From Amycolatopsis echigonensis (GTDB lineage: Bacteria; Actinomycetota; Actinomycetes; Mycobacteriales; Pseudonocardiaceae): a stretch of DNA of 64,000 bases. The first letter of the stretch is position 1. Each line of letters starts with the position of its first letter. The stretch is from positions 1-64,000 of the forward strand of contig NZ_JACJHR010000019.1 of the NCBI RefSeq assembly GCF_014174495.1. Reading direction: 5' to 3'. The notes under the pieces are model-generated. The model was not told where the DNA came from, did no database searches, and saw only the letters and a program-made list of their open reading frames with translations. The position numbers and the translations under genes were made by a program. Below, piece after piece: positions 43,729 to 52,496 of the stretch.

Positions 43729-43758
43729 GAGGAAGTTGACACGATTGCGGAGCGGCCG

Positions 43759-44496
43759 ATGAGCGTGACCGGTGATCCTTGGACGCCGTTGCAGCAGGGC
43801 ACGGTTTCGGATCTGATCGCGGAGCGGATCCTGGACGCGATCACCTCGGAGCAGCTCAAGCCGGGGGACCGGTTGCCCGCGGAGCGCGATCTGGCGGCGC
43901 GGCTGGGGACGAGCCGTCCTTCGCTGCGGGAGGCGTTGCGGTCGCTGCGGGAGCGTGGCCTGGTCGACATCCGGCACGGGAGCGGGGTGTTCGTCGCGGA
44001 ACCGCACGACACCCGGGCGCTGCGCGACGCGGTGGCGTCGGAGGAGTTGACCCTGACGGAGTTGTTCGACATGCGCGAGGTACTGGAGGTCCCGGCCACC
44101 GGGTGGGCCGCGCGCAACCAGGACGTCGCGCTGCTGGAGAAGGTCACCGAGGCGTTTCGGGCCCTGGATCGCTGTTCCCGCGCGGAGAAGGTCGACTGGG
44201 ACGAGCTGCGCGCGTTGGATTCGGCGTTTCATCTCCGGATCGTCGAGGCGGCGGGCAATCGGTTCCTGACCCGGACCCAGACGGTGCTGCAGGACATCCT
44301 GGGCCGCGGCATGCAGACCACGCTCCATCTGCCCGGCCGGCTCGAGCGTTCGCGGCGGGACCACGAGCGGATCCACGAGGCCGTGCTCGGTGCGGATCCC
44401 GTCGCGGCGAGGCGAGCGGCCAAGGCGCACATCGACGGCGCGCGCCGGGCCGCTCTCCTGCATCTGCACGACGGATTGCCCGCGGGCGACCGGTGA
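43759..44496 (+). CDS. FadR-subfamily GntR regulator of the sugar-acid cluster
   Basis: 245-aa GntR protein. The winged helix is typical (LIAERILDAITSEQLKPGDRLPAERDLAARLGTSRPSLREALRSL), as is the all-helical FCD effector domain with metal-ligand His residues (LDSAFHLRIVEAAGN, HERIHEAVL, AKAHIDGA). FCD-domain GntRs respond to sugar acids and keto-deoxy acids. It is convergent with the lactonase gene (3 bases apart) and has its operator motif both at its own start and between the two divergent sugar operons. Confidence 0.9.
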   Translation: MSVTGDPWTPLQQGTVSDLIAERILDAITSEQLKPGDRLPAERDLAARLGTSRPSLREALRSLRERGLVDIRHGSGVFVAEPHDTRALRDAVASEELTLTELFDMREVLEVPATGWAARNQDVALLEKVTEAFRALDRCSRAEKVDWDELRALDSAFHLRIVEAAGNRFLTRTQTVLQDILGRGMQTTLHLPGRLERSRRDHERIHEAVLGADPVAARRAAKAHIDGARRAALLHLHDGLPAGDR

Positions 44497-44499
44497 GAT

Positions 44500-45375
44500 T
44501 CAGCGAAGCCGAACGGCTGACGCCGGGAGTCCCGGCACGCCTGGCTCCAGCCGGAGCAGCCGTCCGGCCAGCGGCTGGTCGCGTCGTTCGGGCATCGGCA
44601 CCGGGTCGAGGGCGCTCGTGACGAAGAGTTCGTCGAGCGCCGTGCCGCCGAACGCGAGGCTGGTCGGATGGGTGACTGGCAGCGGCACGACGCGGTCGAG
44701 CCGACCGTCGGGCCGGTATCGGCGGAGTTCGCCGCCGCCGATCATCGCGACCCAGACGCCTCCCTCGGCATCGGTGGTCAGCCCGTCGGGGCGCCCGGCG
44801 GAGTCCGAGACGTCGGCCAGAACGCTGCGGTCGGACAGCACGCCGTCGTCGGGGTCGTAGGCGAAGCAGTCGATGCGCAGTGTCGGGCTGTCGACGTAGT
44901 AGAGCATCCGGCCGTCGGGACTCCAGCCGATGCCGTTGGACACCGTGGCTCCGGGGATCACCTCCTTGAGGACGTGATCTGTCCCGAGCCGGTACAGGGC
45001 CGCGGTGCCGGGAGCCTTGTCGGCGTGCATAGTCCCGATCAGCAGGCGGCCGCGCGGATCGACGGCGCCGTCGTTGAACCGCATCCGAGGCCGGGCCGGC
45101 ACCCCGGCGATTTCCCGCGGTGTCGCGGTTCCGGCGATTTCGAGCAATGTGTTGTCGCGGGCCGCGAGCAGGGTTCCGGCCGTGGTCGGGAATACCGCGG
45201 GCACTTCGCCGCCGAGCGGAATCCGGTGCGTGGTGCCGTCGCCGGGTGTGGTGCGCAGGACCGCGCCGCCGGTGATGTCCACCCACAGCAGCGAGCCGGT
45301 GGCGGCGTCCCAGACCGGGCCTTCGCCGAACGCGGCCCGTGCCGTGCCGACCGGGTCGGCCGCAGTCCGGGTCAC
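44500..45375 (-). CDS. SMP-30/gluconolactonase-family sugar lactonase
   Basis: 291-aa six-bladed beta-propeller of the SMP-30 family. Metal ligands are Glu18 (FGEGPVWD), the Asn in RMRFNDGAVDPRG, the Asn in SNGIGWSPDGRMLYYVDS and the Asp in GRPDGLTTDAEGGVWVA. It opens aldonolactones made by the sugar dehydrogenase. GTG 45375 overlaps the aldolase stop. Last gene of the leftward operon. Confidence 0.9.
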   Translation of the reverse strand: MTRTAADPVGTARAAFGEGPVWDAATGSLLWVDITGGAVLRTTPGDGTTHRIPLGGEVPAVFPTTAGTLLAARDNTLLEIAGTATPREIAGVPARPRMRFNDGAVDPRGRLLIGTMHADKAPGTAALYRLGTDHVLKEVIPGATVSNGIGWSPDGRMLYYVDSPTLRIDCFAYDPDDGVLSDRSVLADVSDSAGRPDGLTTDAEGGVWVAMIGGGELRRYRPDGRLDRVVPLPVTHPTSLAFGGTALDELFVTSALDPVPMPERRDQPLAGRLLRLEPGVPGLPASAVRLR

Positions 45376-45992
45376 GCGGGGGCTCCTGCCGCCTGCAGGA
45401 ACTCCGCGGTCCGGTCGCGCAGTTCGCCGGGGTCGTGGCTGCCGTCGGCGGCCGCTCCGAGCAGGTGGGAGCCGACCGCGACGCAGGCGGCGCCTGCCGA
45501 GACGACCTCGGCCGCCAGCGACGGCGTCACCCCGCCGCTCGCCATGACCGTCAGATCCGGCATCGGGCCGCGCAGCTGGCGGATGTAGTCCGCGCCCACG
45601 GCGTTGACCGGGAAGATCTTCACCATGTCCGCGCCGGCCCGGCGCGCGGCCATGACCTCGGTCGGGGTCAGCGCCCCGGGCACCGACAGCAGTCCTTCCG
45701 CGCGGGTGCGGGTGACGACGTCGGCGTCGAAATGCGGCGACACGACGAAGCGAGCCCCGGCGGCCGCTGCCGCGGCGACCTCGTCGGTGGTGCTAACCGT
45801 GCCGGCGCCGACGATGGCGTCGTCGCCGAGTTCGCGGCACAGCAGCGAAATGGTCTCCATCGGCTGGGGCCCGGTCATGGTGACTTCGAAGGAGCGCACC
45901 CCGGCGGCATACAAGGCCGAGCTGAGCGTGCAGGTCTGTTCGGGGGTGAGACCGCGGTAGACCACCGTGAGCGGACTCAGGACGGGGTTCAT
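45372..45992 (-). CDS. 2-keto-3-deoxy-(phospho)aldonate aldolase, DgoA/KDPG family
   Basis: 206-aa class I aldolase barrel. The Schiff-base lysine is Lys125 (DMVKIFPVNAVG) and the general acid/base Glu36 (FEVTM). The sequence YRGLTPEQ, EVTMTGPQPME and KIFPVNAVGADYI is closer to the DgoA (2-keto-3-deoxy-galactonate type) branch than to Eda; the Eda carboxylate-binding Arg after the Glu is Thr here. It cleaves the keto-deoxy acid to pyruvate plus an aldehyde. It overlaps both neighbours by 4 bases. Confidence 0.9.
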   Translation of the reverse strand: MNPVLSPLTVVYRGLTPEQTCTLSSALYAAGVRSFEVTMTGPQPMETISLLCRELGDDAIVGAGTVSTTDEVAAAAAAGARFVVSPHFDADVVTRTRAEGLLSVPGALTPTEVMAARRAGADMVKIFPVNAVGADYIRQLRGPMPDLTVMASGGVTPSLAAEVVSAGAACVAVGSHLLGAAADGSHDPGELRDRTAEFLQAAGAPA

Positions 45993-46798
45993 GATTGCCT
46001 CTCGGCAGTGACGTCACGGTCGCCGAGCGGGTCGGGGCGACGGCTCAGGCGGCGGCCGCCCTCGACGGGAACGACGGTGCCGGTGACGAACGACGCGGCG
46101 TCCGAGGCGAGGAACGCTACGACGTCGGCGACCTCGTCCGGGGTGCCGGCGCGGCCGAGCAGCGTGGGAGGCGCACCGTCCTCGCCCCAGCTGCGGCCGT
46201 CCAGAGTGTCCAGAGTGGACGGTGTGTTGATCACACCGGGCGCCACCGCGTTGACGCGAATGCCCCACGGTGCCAGCTCGACGGCGAGCGCGCGGGTCGC
46301 GGCCCGCACTGCGCCTTTGGTAACCACGTACGGTCCGTACCCGGGAACCGGCAGATCTTCTTGCAGGCTGCCGAAATTCACGATCGCCCCGCCCTCGCGG
46401 CCCGCGGCGTGCACACCGCGCGCCATGGCGGTGCTGAGCACGGCGAGCGCGACGACGTTGACCTTGAGCACTCGGGTCCAGTCGGTCAGCGAGGCGTCGA
46501 GGAAGCCGCCTTTCGGAGGGTAGGCAGCCGCGCAGTTGACGAGTACGTCGAATCCCGGCGCCGTGCGCGCGCGGGCGGCGAGCCCTTCGAGTTGTGCGTC
46601 GTCGGACAGGTCGACGACCGCTCCTTCCAAACGCGCTGCTAGGGCGTCCTCGCATCCGTCCGCGAGGTTCTCCACGGCGGCGTCGCGGTCGACGCCGAGA
46701 ACGGTCGCGCCGCGGCGGGCCAAATCGTGGGCCACGACCCGGCCGATGCCGGTTCCTGCGCCGGTCACGAGGATCCGGCGTCCGGTGAACTCGTCCAT
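45989..46798 (-). CDS. SDR-family sugar dehydrogenase
   Basis: 269-aa SDR with TGAGTGIG (nucleotide binding, residues about 12-19), NCAAA, catalytic Ser in NFGSLQEDL and YVVTK (Tyr-x-x-x-Lys). The acidic residue after strand 2 (GVDRD) favours NAD+. By position in the operon it should oxidise an aldose at C1 to a lactone. AAAGGA precedes ATG 46798. It could alternatively act on a later intermediate. Confidence 0.88.
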   Translation of the reverse strand: MDEFTGRRILVTGAGTGIGRVVAHDLARRGATVLGVDRDAAVENLADGCEDALAARLEGAVVDLSDDAQLEGLAARARTAPGFDVLVNCAAAYPPKGGFLDASLTDWTRVLKVNVVALAVLSTAMARGVHAAGREGGAIVNFGSLQEDLPVPGYGPYVVTKGAVRAATRALAVELAPWGIRVNAVAPGVINTPSTLDTLDGRSWGEDGAPPTLLGRAGTPDEVADVVAFLASDAASFVTGTVVPVEGGRRLSRRPDPLGDRDVTAERQS

Positions 46799-46824
46799 GC
46801 TGTCCTTTCTGCTGGCGTCGGCGA

Positions 46825-48585
46825 TCACAGGTGGCGTCGGGGGATGGCGTGCCCGCGTCGGCCGAGGAGGAAGTCGAAGTCCGCGCCGGTGTCGGCCTGC
46901 CCGACGTGCTGGCGGTAAAGCCAGGTCCATCCGGGACCGCGGCCGGGCTTCGGCGGCTCGGCGGCCGCGGACTCGGCCAGTTCGGCAGCGCGCCTGGCCA
47001 GTTCGGCGTCCTCGACGAGCATGTCGAGGCGGCGATTGGCCACGTCGAGGCGGACACGGTCGCCGGTGCGCAGCAAGGCGAGCGGACCGCCGGCGGCGGA
47101 TTCGGGGGCGACGTGCAGCACGATGGTGCCGTAGGACGTGCCGCTCATCCGGCCGTCGGTGATCCGGACCATGTCGCGCACGCCGGCGTCGAGGAGCTTC
47201 TTGGGGATCGACAGGTTGCCGATCTCGGGCATGCCGGGGTAGCCGCGCGGGCCGGCGCCGCGGACGACGAGCACGGTGTCGGCCTCGACCGGAAGGTCGG
47301 GGTCGTCGCAGACCGCGTAGTACTCCTCGACGGTGTCGAAAACCAGCGCGGGGCCAGTGTGGTCGGTCAGTTCGGGCGAGGCCGCTGACAGCTTGATGAC
47401 CGCGCCGTCGGGTGCGAGGTTCCCGCGCAGCACGGCGGTGGCGCGGCCGGCCGGCTGGATCGGCTCCGTACGGGAGGCGATGACGTCCCGGTTCCAGTTC
47501 GGGGCGCCTAGGCAGTTTTCGGCCAGCGTGCGGCCGGTGACGGTCGCGGCGTCGCCGTGCAGCAGGTCTCCGAGTTCGGTGACCACTGCCGGAACGCCGC
47601 CCGCGTAGCTGAACTCCTCCATCAGGAACTGGCCCGAGGGCAGGAGGTTGACCAGCAACGGGATGTCGCGCGCCTGGCGGTCGAATTCCTCGAGCGGGAA
47701 GTCGACCTCGGCGCGCCCGGCCAGCGCGGACAGGTGCACGATCGCGTTGGTCGACCCGCCGATCGCGGCGTTCACCCGGGCCGCGTTCTCGAACGACCGG
47801 CGGTCGAGCACCCGAGACGGGCGCAGGTCTTCTTCGACCATCGTTACGATCCGTTGCCCGCTCTGCTCGGCGAGCGCGGACCGCTCGGCGTCCACGGCGG
47901 GCACGGCGGCGCTGCCGGGCAGCGACAGGCCCATGGTCTCGACGAGGCAGGCCATGGTCGACGCGGTGCCCATCGTGGTGCAGTGCCCGGCGCTGCGCGA
48001 GAGGCAGGCTTCGGCACGGCCGAACTCCTCTTTGCTCATCCGCCCGGCCCGCACCTCCTCGCTGAACTGCCACACGTGCGTTCCGGAACCGGCGTCGCAG
48101 CCCCGGAATTTGCCGTTGAGCATCGGGCCGCCGGTGAGCATGATCGCGGGCAGGTCGACGCTGAGCGCGCCCATCAGCTGGGCGGGCACGGTCTTGTCGC
48201 AGCCGGCGAGCAGCACCACGCCGTCGAGCGGGTAGGCCCGCAGGTTCTCTTCGACTTCCAACGCCATCAGGTTGCGGTAGAGCATCGCCGACGGGCGCAT
48301 CAGCGTCTCGCCCAGCGACATGGTGGGGAACTCGAGCGGGAAGCCGCCGGCCAGGAGCACCCCGCGTTTCACCGCCTCGGCGAGGCTGCGCAGATGCCCG
48401 TTGCAGGGAGTCAGTTCGGACCAGCTGTTGCAGATGCCGATCACCGGCCGGCCGTCGAACATCGCGGGCGAGCGGCCGGAGTTGTAGAGCTTCGAACGGT
48501 GGACGAAGCCCATCTTGCCGTCGGCGCCGAACCAGGAGGTGCTGCGCCGCGCGCCGGGCGGGATCGCGGTGGGATCGGACGTCAT
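46825..48585 (-). CDS. sugar-acid dehydratase (IlvD/Edd family)
   Basis: 586-aa IlvD/Edd dehydratase. The Fe-S cysteines are Cys61 (SWSELTPCNGH), Cys129 (LLAGCDKTVP) and Cys202 (SAGHCTTMGTAS). The spacings (68 and 73) are those of characterised L-arabinonate and D-xylonate dehydratases with a [2Fe-2S] cluster and differ from IlvD proper. It removes water from an aldonic acid to give a 2-keto-3-deoxy acid. It overlaps the GH31 gene by 4 bases. Confidence 0.92.
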   Translation of the reverse strand: MTSDPTAIPPGARRSTSWFGADGKMGFVHRSKLYNSGRSPAMFDGRPVIGICNSWSELTPCNGHLRSLAEAVKRGVLLAGGFPLEFPTMSLGETLMRPSAMLYRNLMALEVEENLRAYPLDGVVLLAGCDKTVPAQLMGALSVDLPAIMLTGGPMLNGKFRGCDAGSGTHVWQFSEEVRAGRMSKEEFGRAEACLSRSAGHCTTMGTASTMACLVETMGLSLPGSAAVPAVDAERSALAEQSGQRIVTMVEEDLRPSRVLDRRSFENAARVNAAIGGSTNAIVHLSALAGRAEVDFPLEEFDRQARDIPLLVNLLPSGQFLMEEFSYAGGVPAVVTELGDLLHGDAATVTGRTLAENCLGAPNWNRDVIASRTEPIQPAGRATAVLRGNLAPDGAVIKLSAASPELTDHTGPALVFDTVEEYYAVCDDPDLPVEADTVLVVRGAGPRGYPGMPEIGNLSIPKKLLDAGVRDMVRITDGRMSGTSYGTIVLHVAPESAAGGPLALLRTGDRVRLDVANRRLDMLVEDAELARRAAELAESAAAEPPKPGRGPGWTWLYRQHVGQADTGADFDFLLGRRGHAIPRRHL

Positions 48586-50930
48586 GAACGGGTCTCCTCG
48601 TGGTCGTGCCGGACGAGCGTGACCGGCGCCGGGCCGGTCGCGCTCGCGGACTCGCCGTCCACGGTGACGGTGAACGGGCGCGAGCGGAAATCGGTGAATT
48701 CGGCGGTGGCGGGCGGCTGGCCGAACGCGTGCAGCTCCCACGGGCGGTCCAGGAGCTCGTCGGCGTTGCGCACCCGCTCGCCGAGGTTCAGCCGGGGGAG
48801 CAGGGCGCCGGACCGCGCCAGCACGGGAATGCGGTCCAGCGGCACGGTTTCCTCGTGCATGCCCGGTCCGTCGTAGCGGGTGCCGGTCAGCAGGTCGGTC
48901 CAGGTTCCTTCCGGGACGTAGAACCGCCGGCGCACCGGCGCGGGGCCGTCGTCGAACACCGGGACGACCAGCAGGTCGGAGCCGAGCAGGAACGCGTCGT
49001 CGCGGGCGGTGGCCAGCGGGTCGTCCGGGAATTCGAGCGCGAGCGGGCGCAGCACCGGCCACCCGTGCCGCGCGGACTCGTGGGCGGTCTGCCACAGATA
49101 GGGCAGCAGCGAGTAGCGCAACCGGATCCAGTCCCGTGCGATCTCGAGAGCTCGGTCGCCGAAGGCCCACGGTTCGCGGGGCCGCAGCCCGTGCGCGCGC
49201 ATCAACGGCGACAGCGCGCCGAACTGGGTCCAGCGGACGTAGAGCTCAGGCGTCAGTTCCGGACCGAAGAAACCGCCGATGTCGTGTCCCCACAAGCCCG
49301 GCATGCTCATCGCGTGCGAGAGCCCGCCGCGCAGGGTGGCTCGCATGCCGGACACGGTGGACTCGGCGTCGCCGCCCCATTGAGCGGGGTAGCGGTGCGA
49401 GCCCGCCCAGCCCGAGCGGCCCCACACCAGCGGCGCCCGGCCGGTCCGCTCGGCGATCGCGTCGCTCACCGTGCCGTTGTAGCGCAAGGGATACAGGTTG
49501 TGGGCGTGCTCGGGCGGGGTGCCGTCGGCGAGCCGCACGTCGTCGGGAAGGCCTTCGCCGAAGTCGGTCTTGAACACCGCGACGCCGTCGTCGAGGAACG
49601 GGCCGTGCAAGTCCTGCCACCACTTCCGCGCGTCCGCGGAGGTGAAGTCGACGAGCGCCCGCGGCCGCCCGTCGGGGACCGGGGTGCCCGCGATCGTCGC
49701 GACCTCGCCGTCCGGTGAGGTGACCAGGTATCCGCGGTCGGCCGCCTCGGCATAGCGCGGCGAGGCCGGATCGAGATAGGGCAGCTCCCACACCGACAGC
49801 CGGATGCCCAGCTTTTCCAGCGTCGCGACGAATTCCGCGCGGTCGCCGAAACGGTCGGTGTTCCAGATGAAGTCGCAGTTGAGCCGGTCGACGACCAGCC
49901 AGTCGGGATCGAGGTGCAGGATGTCGCACGGCACGTCGTGTTCGCGCAGTGTCCGGGCGACTTGCTCCATCTCGCCCGCGGAGTGGTAGCGGCAGCGGCC
50001 GAGCCAGTAGCCGAACGCCCACGGCGGCGGGACGGATCCGCGGCCGGTGAGCCGGGTGTAGGCGGACAGGGCCGTTTTCGGGTCCGGGCCGGCGACGAGG
50101 TAGAGGTCGAGTTCCCCGCAGCCGGATTCGATGCCGAGCACGCCGTTGCGGGAGTGGCCCACGTCCGCGGTGACGGTCGCGCCGGTGTTGACCAACGCGA
50201 GGTATCCGGCCGTGGAGTACCAGACCGGCGCGGGCTTGTAGGCGAGCCCGGTGGCGGTGCCGAGCGCGTCCTCGACGCGCAACCGCAGCCGCTGCCCGTT
50301 TTTGACCAGCCGCCCGAACTGCTCGCCGAACCCGAGGATGTCTTCGTCCGGGCCGAGTTCCAGGTTGAGCGCGGTCGCGGGCCCGACGGTCAGCGCCGGG
50401 GAGATGGGCAATCCGGCCACTTGGCGCAGCCGCCCCGCGGTCGTCAGGAGGGTGGCGCCGGAGTCGGCGTCCTCGACGGTCAGCGAAAACGGCCGCTTCT
50501 CGAGAATGACGCGCAGTCGCCCGCCGGTCACGACGATTCGCTGCTCGTCCTGATCGACGGTCGTTCCGACCTCGGCGTAATGCGGTGCCACGACGATGCC
50601 GTGCTCGGTGCCCTCGGGCGCCGCCGGCGACACGTCGGCAGGGACGACCGTGACCCGCACGGCGTCCGGTCCGGCCCAGCGGACGCCGACCTCGACCTGG
50701 ACGGTGCGCAACGGCGGCGTCGCCAGGTCCGGCAGGTTCGGCATGGTCGTCTCGATGCCCTGCTCCCGCGGAGTTTCCCCGGTGAGGTAACCGAATCCGT
50801 CGTCGGCGAGCCAGCACAGCACGGCCCGGACCCGCGCGGTGACGCCTCCGCCCCCGGCCGCCGGGCGGGCCGTCACCTCCTCGACCTCGCGCAACATGTA
50901 CCGCTCCGCCACCTCTGGCACCTTGCTCAT
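48582..50930 (-). CDS. GH31 alpha-glycosidase (alpha-xylosidase/alpha-glucosidase type)
   Basis: 782-aa glycoside hydrolase family 31 enzyme, apparently cytosolic (no signal peptide). Nucleophile Asp456 is in VFKTDFGE and acid/base Asp521 in YPAQWGGDAEST; spacing matches YicI alpha-xylosidase (Asp416/Asp482). The segment LHLDPDWL...CDFIWNTDRF also follows YicI rather than sulfoquinovosidases, whose QDW...R...WNW sulfonate-binding motif is absent. It releases the sugar that feeds the oxidative pathway. ATG 50930 is very close to GGGAGG; ATG 50897 is an alternative. First gene of the leftward operon. Confidence 0.9.
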   Translation of the reverse strand: MSKVPEVAERYMLREVEEVTARPAAGGGGVTARVRAVLCWLADDGFGYLTGETPREQGIETTMPNLPDLATPPLRTVQVEVGVRWAGPDAVRVTVVPADVSPAAPEGTEHGIVVAPHYAEVGTTVDQDEQRIVVTGGRLRVILEKRPFSLTVEDADSGATLLTTAGRLRQVAGLPISPALTVGPATALNLELGPDEDILGFGEQFGRLVKNGQRLRLRVEDALGTATGLAYKPAPVWYSTAGYLALVNTGATVTADVGHSRNGVLGIESGCGELDLYLVAGPDPKTALSAYTRLTGRGSVPPPWAFGYWLGRCRYHSAGEMEQVARTLREHDVPCDILHLDPDWLVVDRLNCDFIWNTDRFGDRAEFVATLEKLGIRLSVWELPYLDPASPRYAEAADRGYLVTSPDGEVATIAGTPVPDGRPRALVDFTSADARKWWQDLHGPFLDDGVAVFKTDFGEGLPDDVRLADGTPPEHAHNLYPLRYNGTVSDAIAERTGRAPLVWGRSGWAGSHRYPAQWGGDAESTVSGMRATLRGGLSHAMSMPGLWGHDIGGFFGPELTPELYVRWTQFGALSPLMRAHGLRPREPWAFGDRALEIARDWIRLRYSLLPYLWQTAHESARHGWPVLRPLALEFPDDPLATARDDAFLLGSDLLVVPVFDDGPAPVRRRFYVPEGTWTDLLTGTRYDGPGMHEETVPLDRIPVLARSGALLPRLNLGERVRNADELLDRPWELHAFGQPPATAEFTDFRSRPFTVTVDGESASATGPAPVTLVRHDHEETRS

Positions 50931-50946
50931 CCTCCCGCGCCGGACC

Positions 50947-50996
50947 TTGACTCGATGTCCGGCGTCACCTTACCGTGTGGAAAGAGGTCTTACCAC
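50947..50996. promoter_or_regulatory. divergent promoter region with GntR operator copy
   Basis: TTGACT (50947-50952) and TACCGT (50971-50976) are 18 bases apart, a good rightward promoter for the MFS gene. GAGGTCTTACCAC at 50984-50996 matches 10 of 13 bases of the palindrome core at the gntR promoter and sits at the predicted start point. The leftward GH31 operon must start in the same 86-bp gap. Confidence 0.65.
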
Positions 50997-51016
50997 TAGC
51001 CGAAGGAAGTTTCGCC

Positions 51017-52462
51017 ATGACCGGCAACGCCGCCGTCGTGCTCCGGAAACCGGACGACGTCCTGCGCTTGATCGACTCGGGCCAGGTCCGGCCCCGGCAT
51101 CCCGCCCTCGTCAAGATCGTCGCCCTGGGCAGCATTTTCGTCGACGGCTGGGACCTGAGCAGTTTCGGCCTGGGCACGGTGCAGATGACATCGGAGTTCA
51201 AGCTGTCCAATTCGGGGGTGAGCCTCCATTCGCTGCCGTTCATCTCCACCGCGGTGCTGATCGGCGCGATGATCGGCGGATTGCTGGGCGGGTACCTCAC
51301 CGACCGCATCGGCCGCACGAAGATGCTGCTGCTCACGCTGTTCCTGCTCGTGGGCGCCACGGTGCTCGCGGCGACCGCGCCGAACCCGGAACTGTTCACG
51401 CTGTGGCGGTTCCTGATGGGGGTGGGCGTCGGTCTCGACGTGCCGGTCGCACTGGCGTTCGTCGCGGAATACAGCGCGATCTCCGCCAAGGGGCGCAACG
51501 TCACGATGGCCCAGGTGATGTCCACCAGTGCCACGGCTGTGGCGTTCTTCGTGATCATTCCCTTCCACTACATGGGGATCGGCGATCACTTGTGGCGGTG
51601 GGCGATCGGGCTCGGCGCCGTGCCCGCGCTGATTGTGCTGGTCCTTCGGTTCATCTACAGCGGCGAGAGCCCGATGTGGGCGGCGAAGTACGAGGGACTC
51701 GATTCCGCGGCGAAAATCCTGCGCAAGAGCTACGGCCTCGATGTCGTCGTGGAGCAAACCGCGCAGCAGAGCCAGGCCGTGCCGAAGTTCAAGGCGGGCA
51801 GCCTGCTCGCGCTGTTCCGCAAGCCTTACACCGCGCGGACCGTTCTGGTGAGCATTCTTGTCGTCTGCCAGGCCGCGCAGTACTACGCGATCTCGTTGTA
51901 CACGCCGAAAATCCTCAATGCTCTGTTCCCTGGCAAGATCGTGCTGGTACTTGTGTTGTCCGGGTTGGTCAATGTGGTGGGCGCGATCGGAGCGCTCGGG
52001 TGCGTGGCCGGCACCCAGCGGCTCGGCCTGCGCTGCCTCGGCCTGATCGGCTTCTCGATCACCGCGGCCTGCCTGATGATCATCAGCGGGGCTTTCACCC
52101 TGCTCGCCGCCCCGATTTCGGCGATCCTCATCGCGACCTTCGCCGCCGCGCACAATTTCGGCGCCGGCTACTGCGGAACGGCGATGGGCACGCTGTCGTA
52201 TCCGACCGAAATCCGCGGCATCGGCGGCGGCTACACGCAGGCGATCACCCGGGTCGGCGGCATCATCGGCGCGTTCGCTTTCCCGGTTCTGCTTGCCGCG
52301 CAAGGCATGCGGTTCACGATCGGTGCGATCGTGCTGGCTCCGCTGGTCGCGATCGCGGCCCTGCTGGCCATCCGCTGGGATCCGATCGGCAAGGACGTGG
52401 AGGAGTACGGCGACGCCGGTTCCACGGCCCGTTCCGCAGCGTCCCATTTGGACAAAGTGTGA
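51017..52462 (+). CDS. MFS sugar-porter-like transporter
   Basis: 481-aa membrane protein with 12 predicted helices. MFS signatures are GYLTDRIGRTKMLL (loop 2-3) and WRFLMGVGVGLDVPVALAFVAEY (sugar-porter helix 4 region); in the second half YPTEIRGIGGGYTQAITRVGG is the PESPR-loop equivalent. A 15-residue cytosolic N-terminus precedes helix 1. GAAGGAAG precedes ATG 51017. It probably imports the glycoside cleaved by the GH31 enzyme. Confidence 0.88.
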   Translation: MTGNAAVVLRKPDDVLRLIDSGQVRPRHPALVKIVALGSIFVDGWDLSSFGLGTVQMTSEFKLSNSGVSLHSLPFISTAVLIGAMIGGLLGGYLTDRIGRTKMLLLTLFLLVGATVLAATAPNPELFTLWRFLMGVGVGLDVPVALAFVAEYSAISAKGRNVTMAQVMSTSATAVAFFVIIPFHYMGIGDHLWRWAIGLGAVPALIVLVLRFIYSGESPMWAAKYEGLDSAAKILRKSYGLDVVVEQTAQQSQAVPKFKAGSLLALFRKPYTARTVLVSILVVCQAAQYYAISLYTPKILNALFPGKIVLVLVLSGLVNVVGAIGALGCVAGTQRLGLRCLGLIGFSITAACLMIISGAFTLLAAPISAILIATFAAAHNFGAGYCGTAMGTLSYPTEIRGIGGGYTQAITRVGGIIGAFAFPVLLAAQGMRFTIGAIVLAPLVAIAALLAIRWDPIGKDVEEYGDAGSTARSAASHLDKV

Positions 52463-52496
52463 CTCGAAAAATTCCCGACAACCAGGAGAAGACCCG

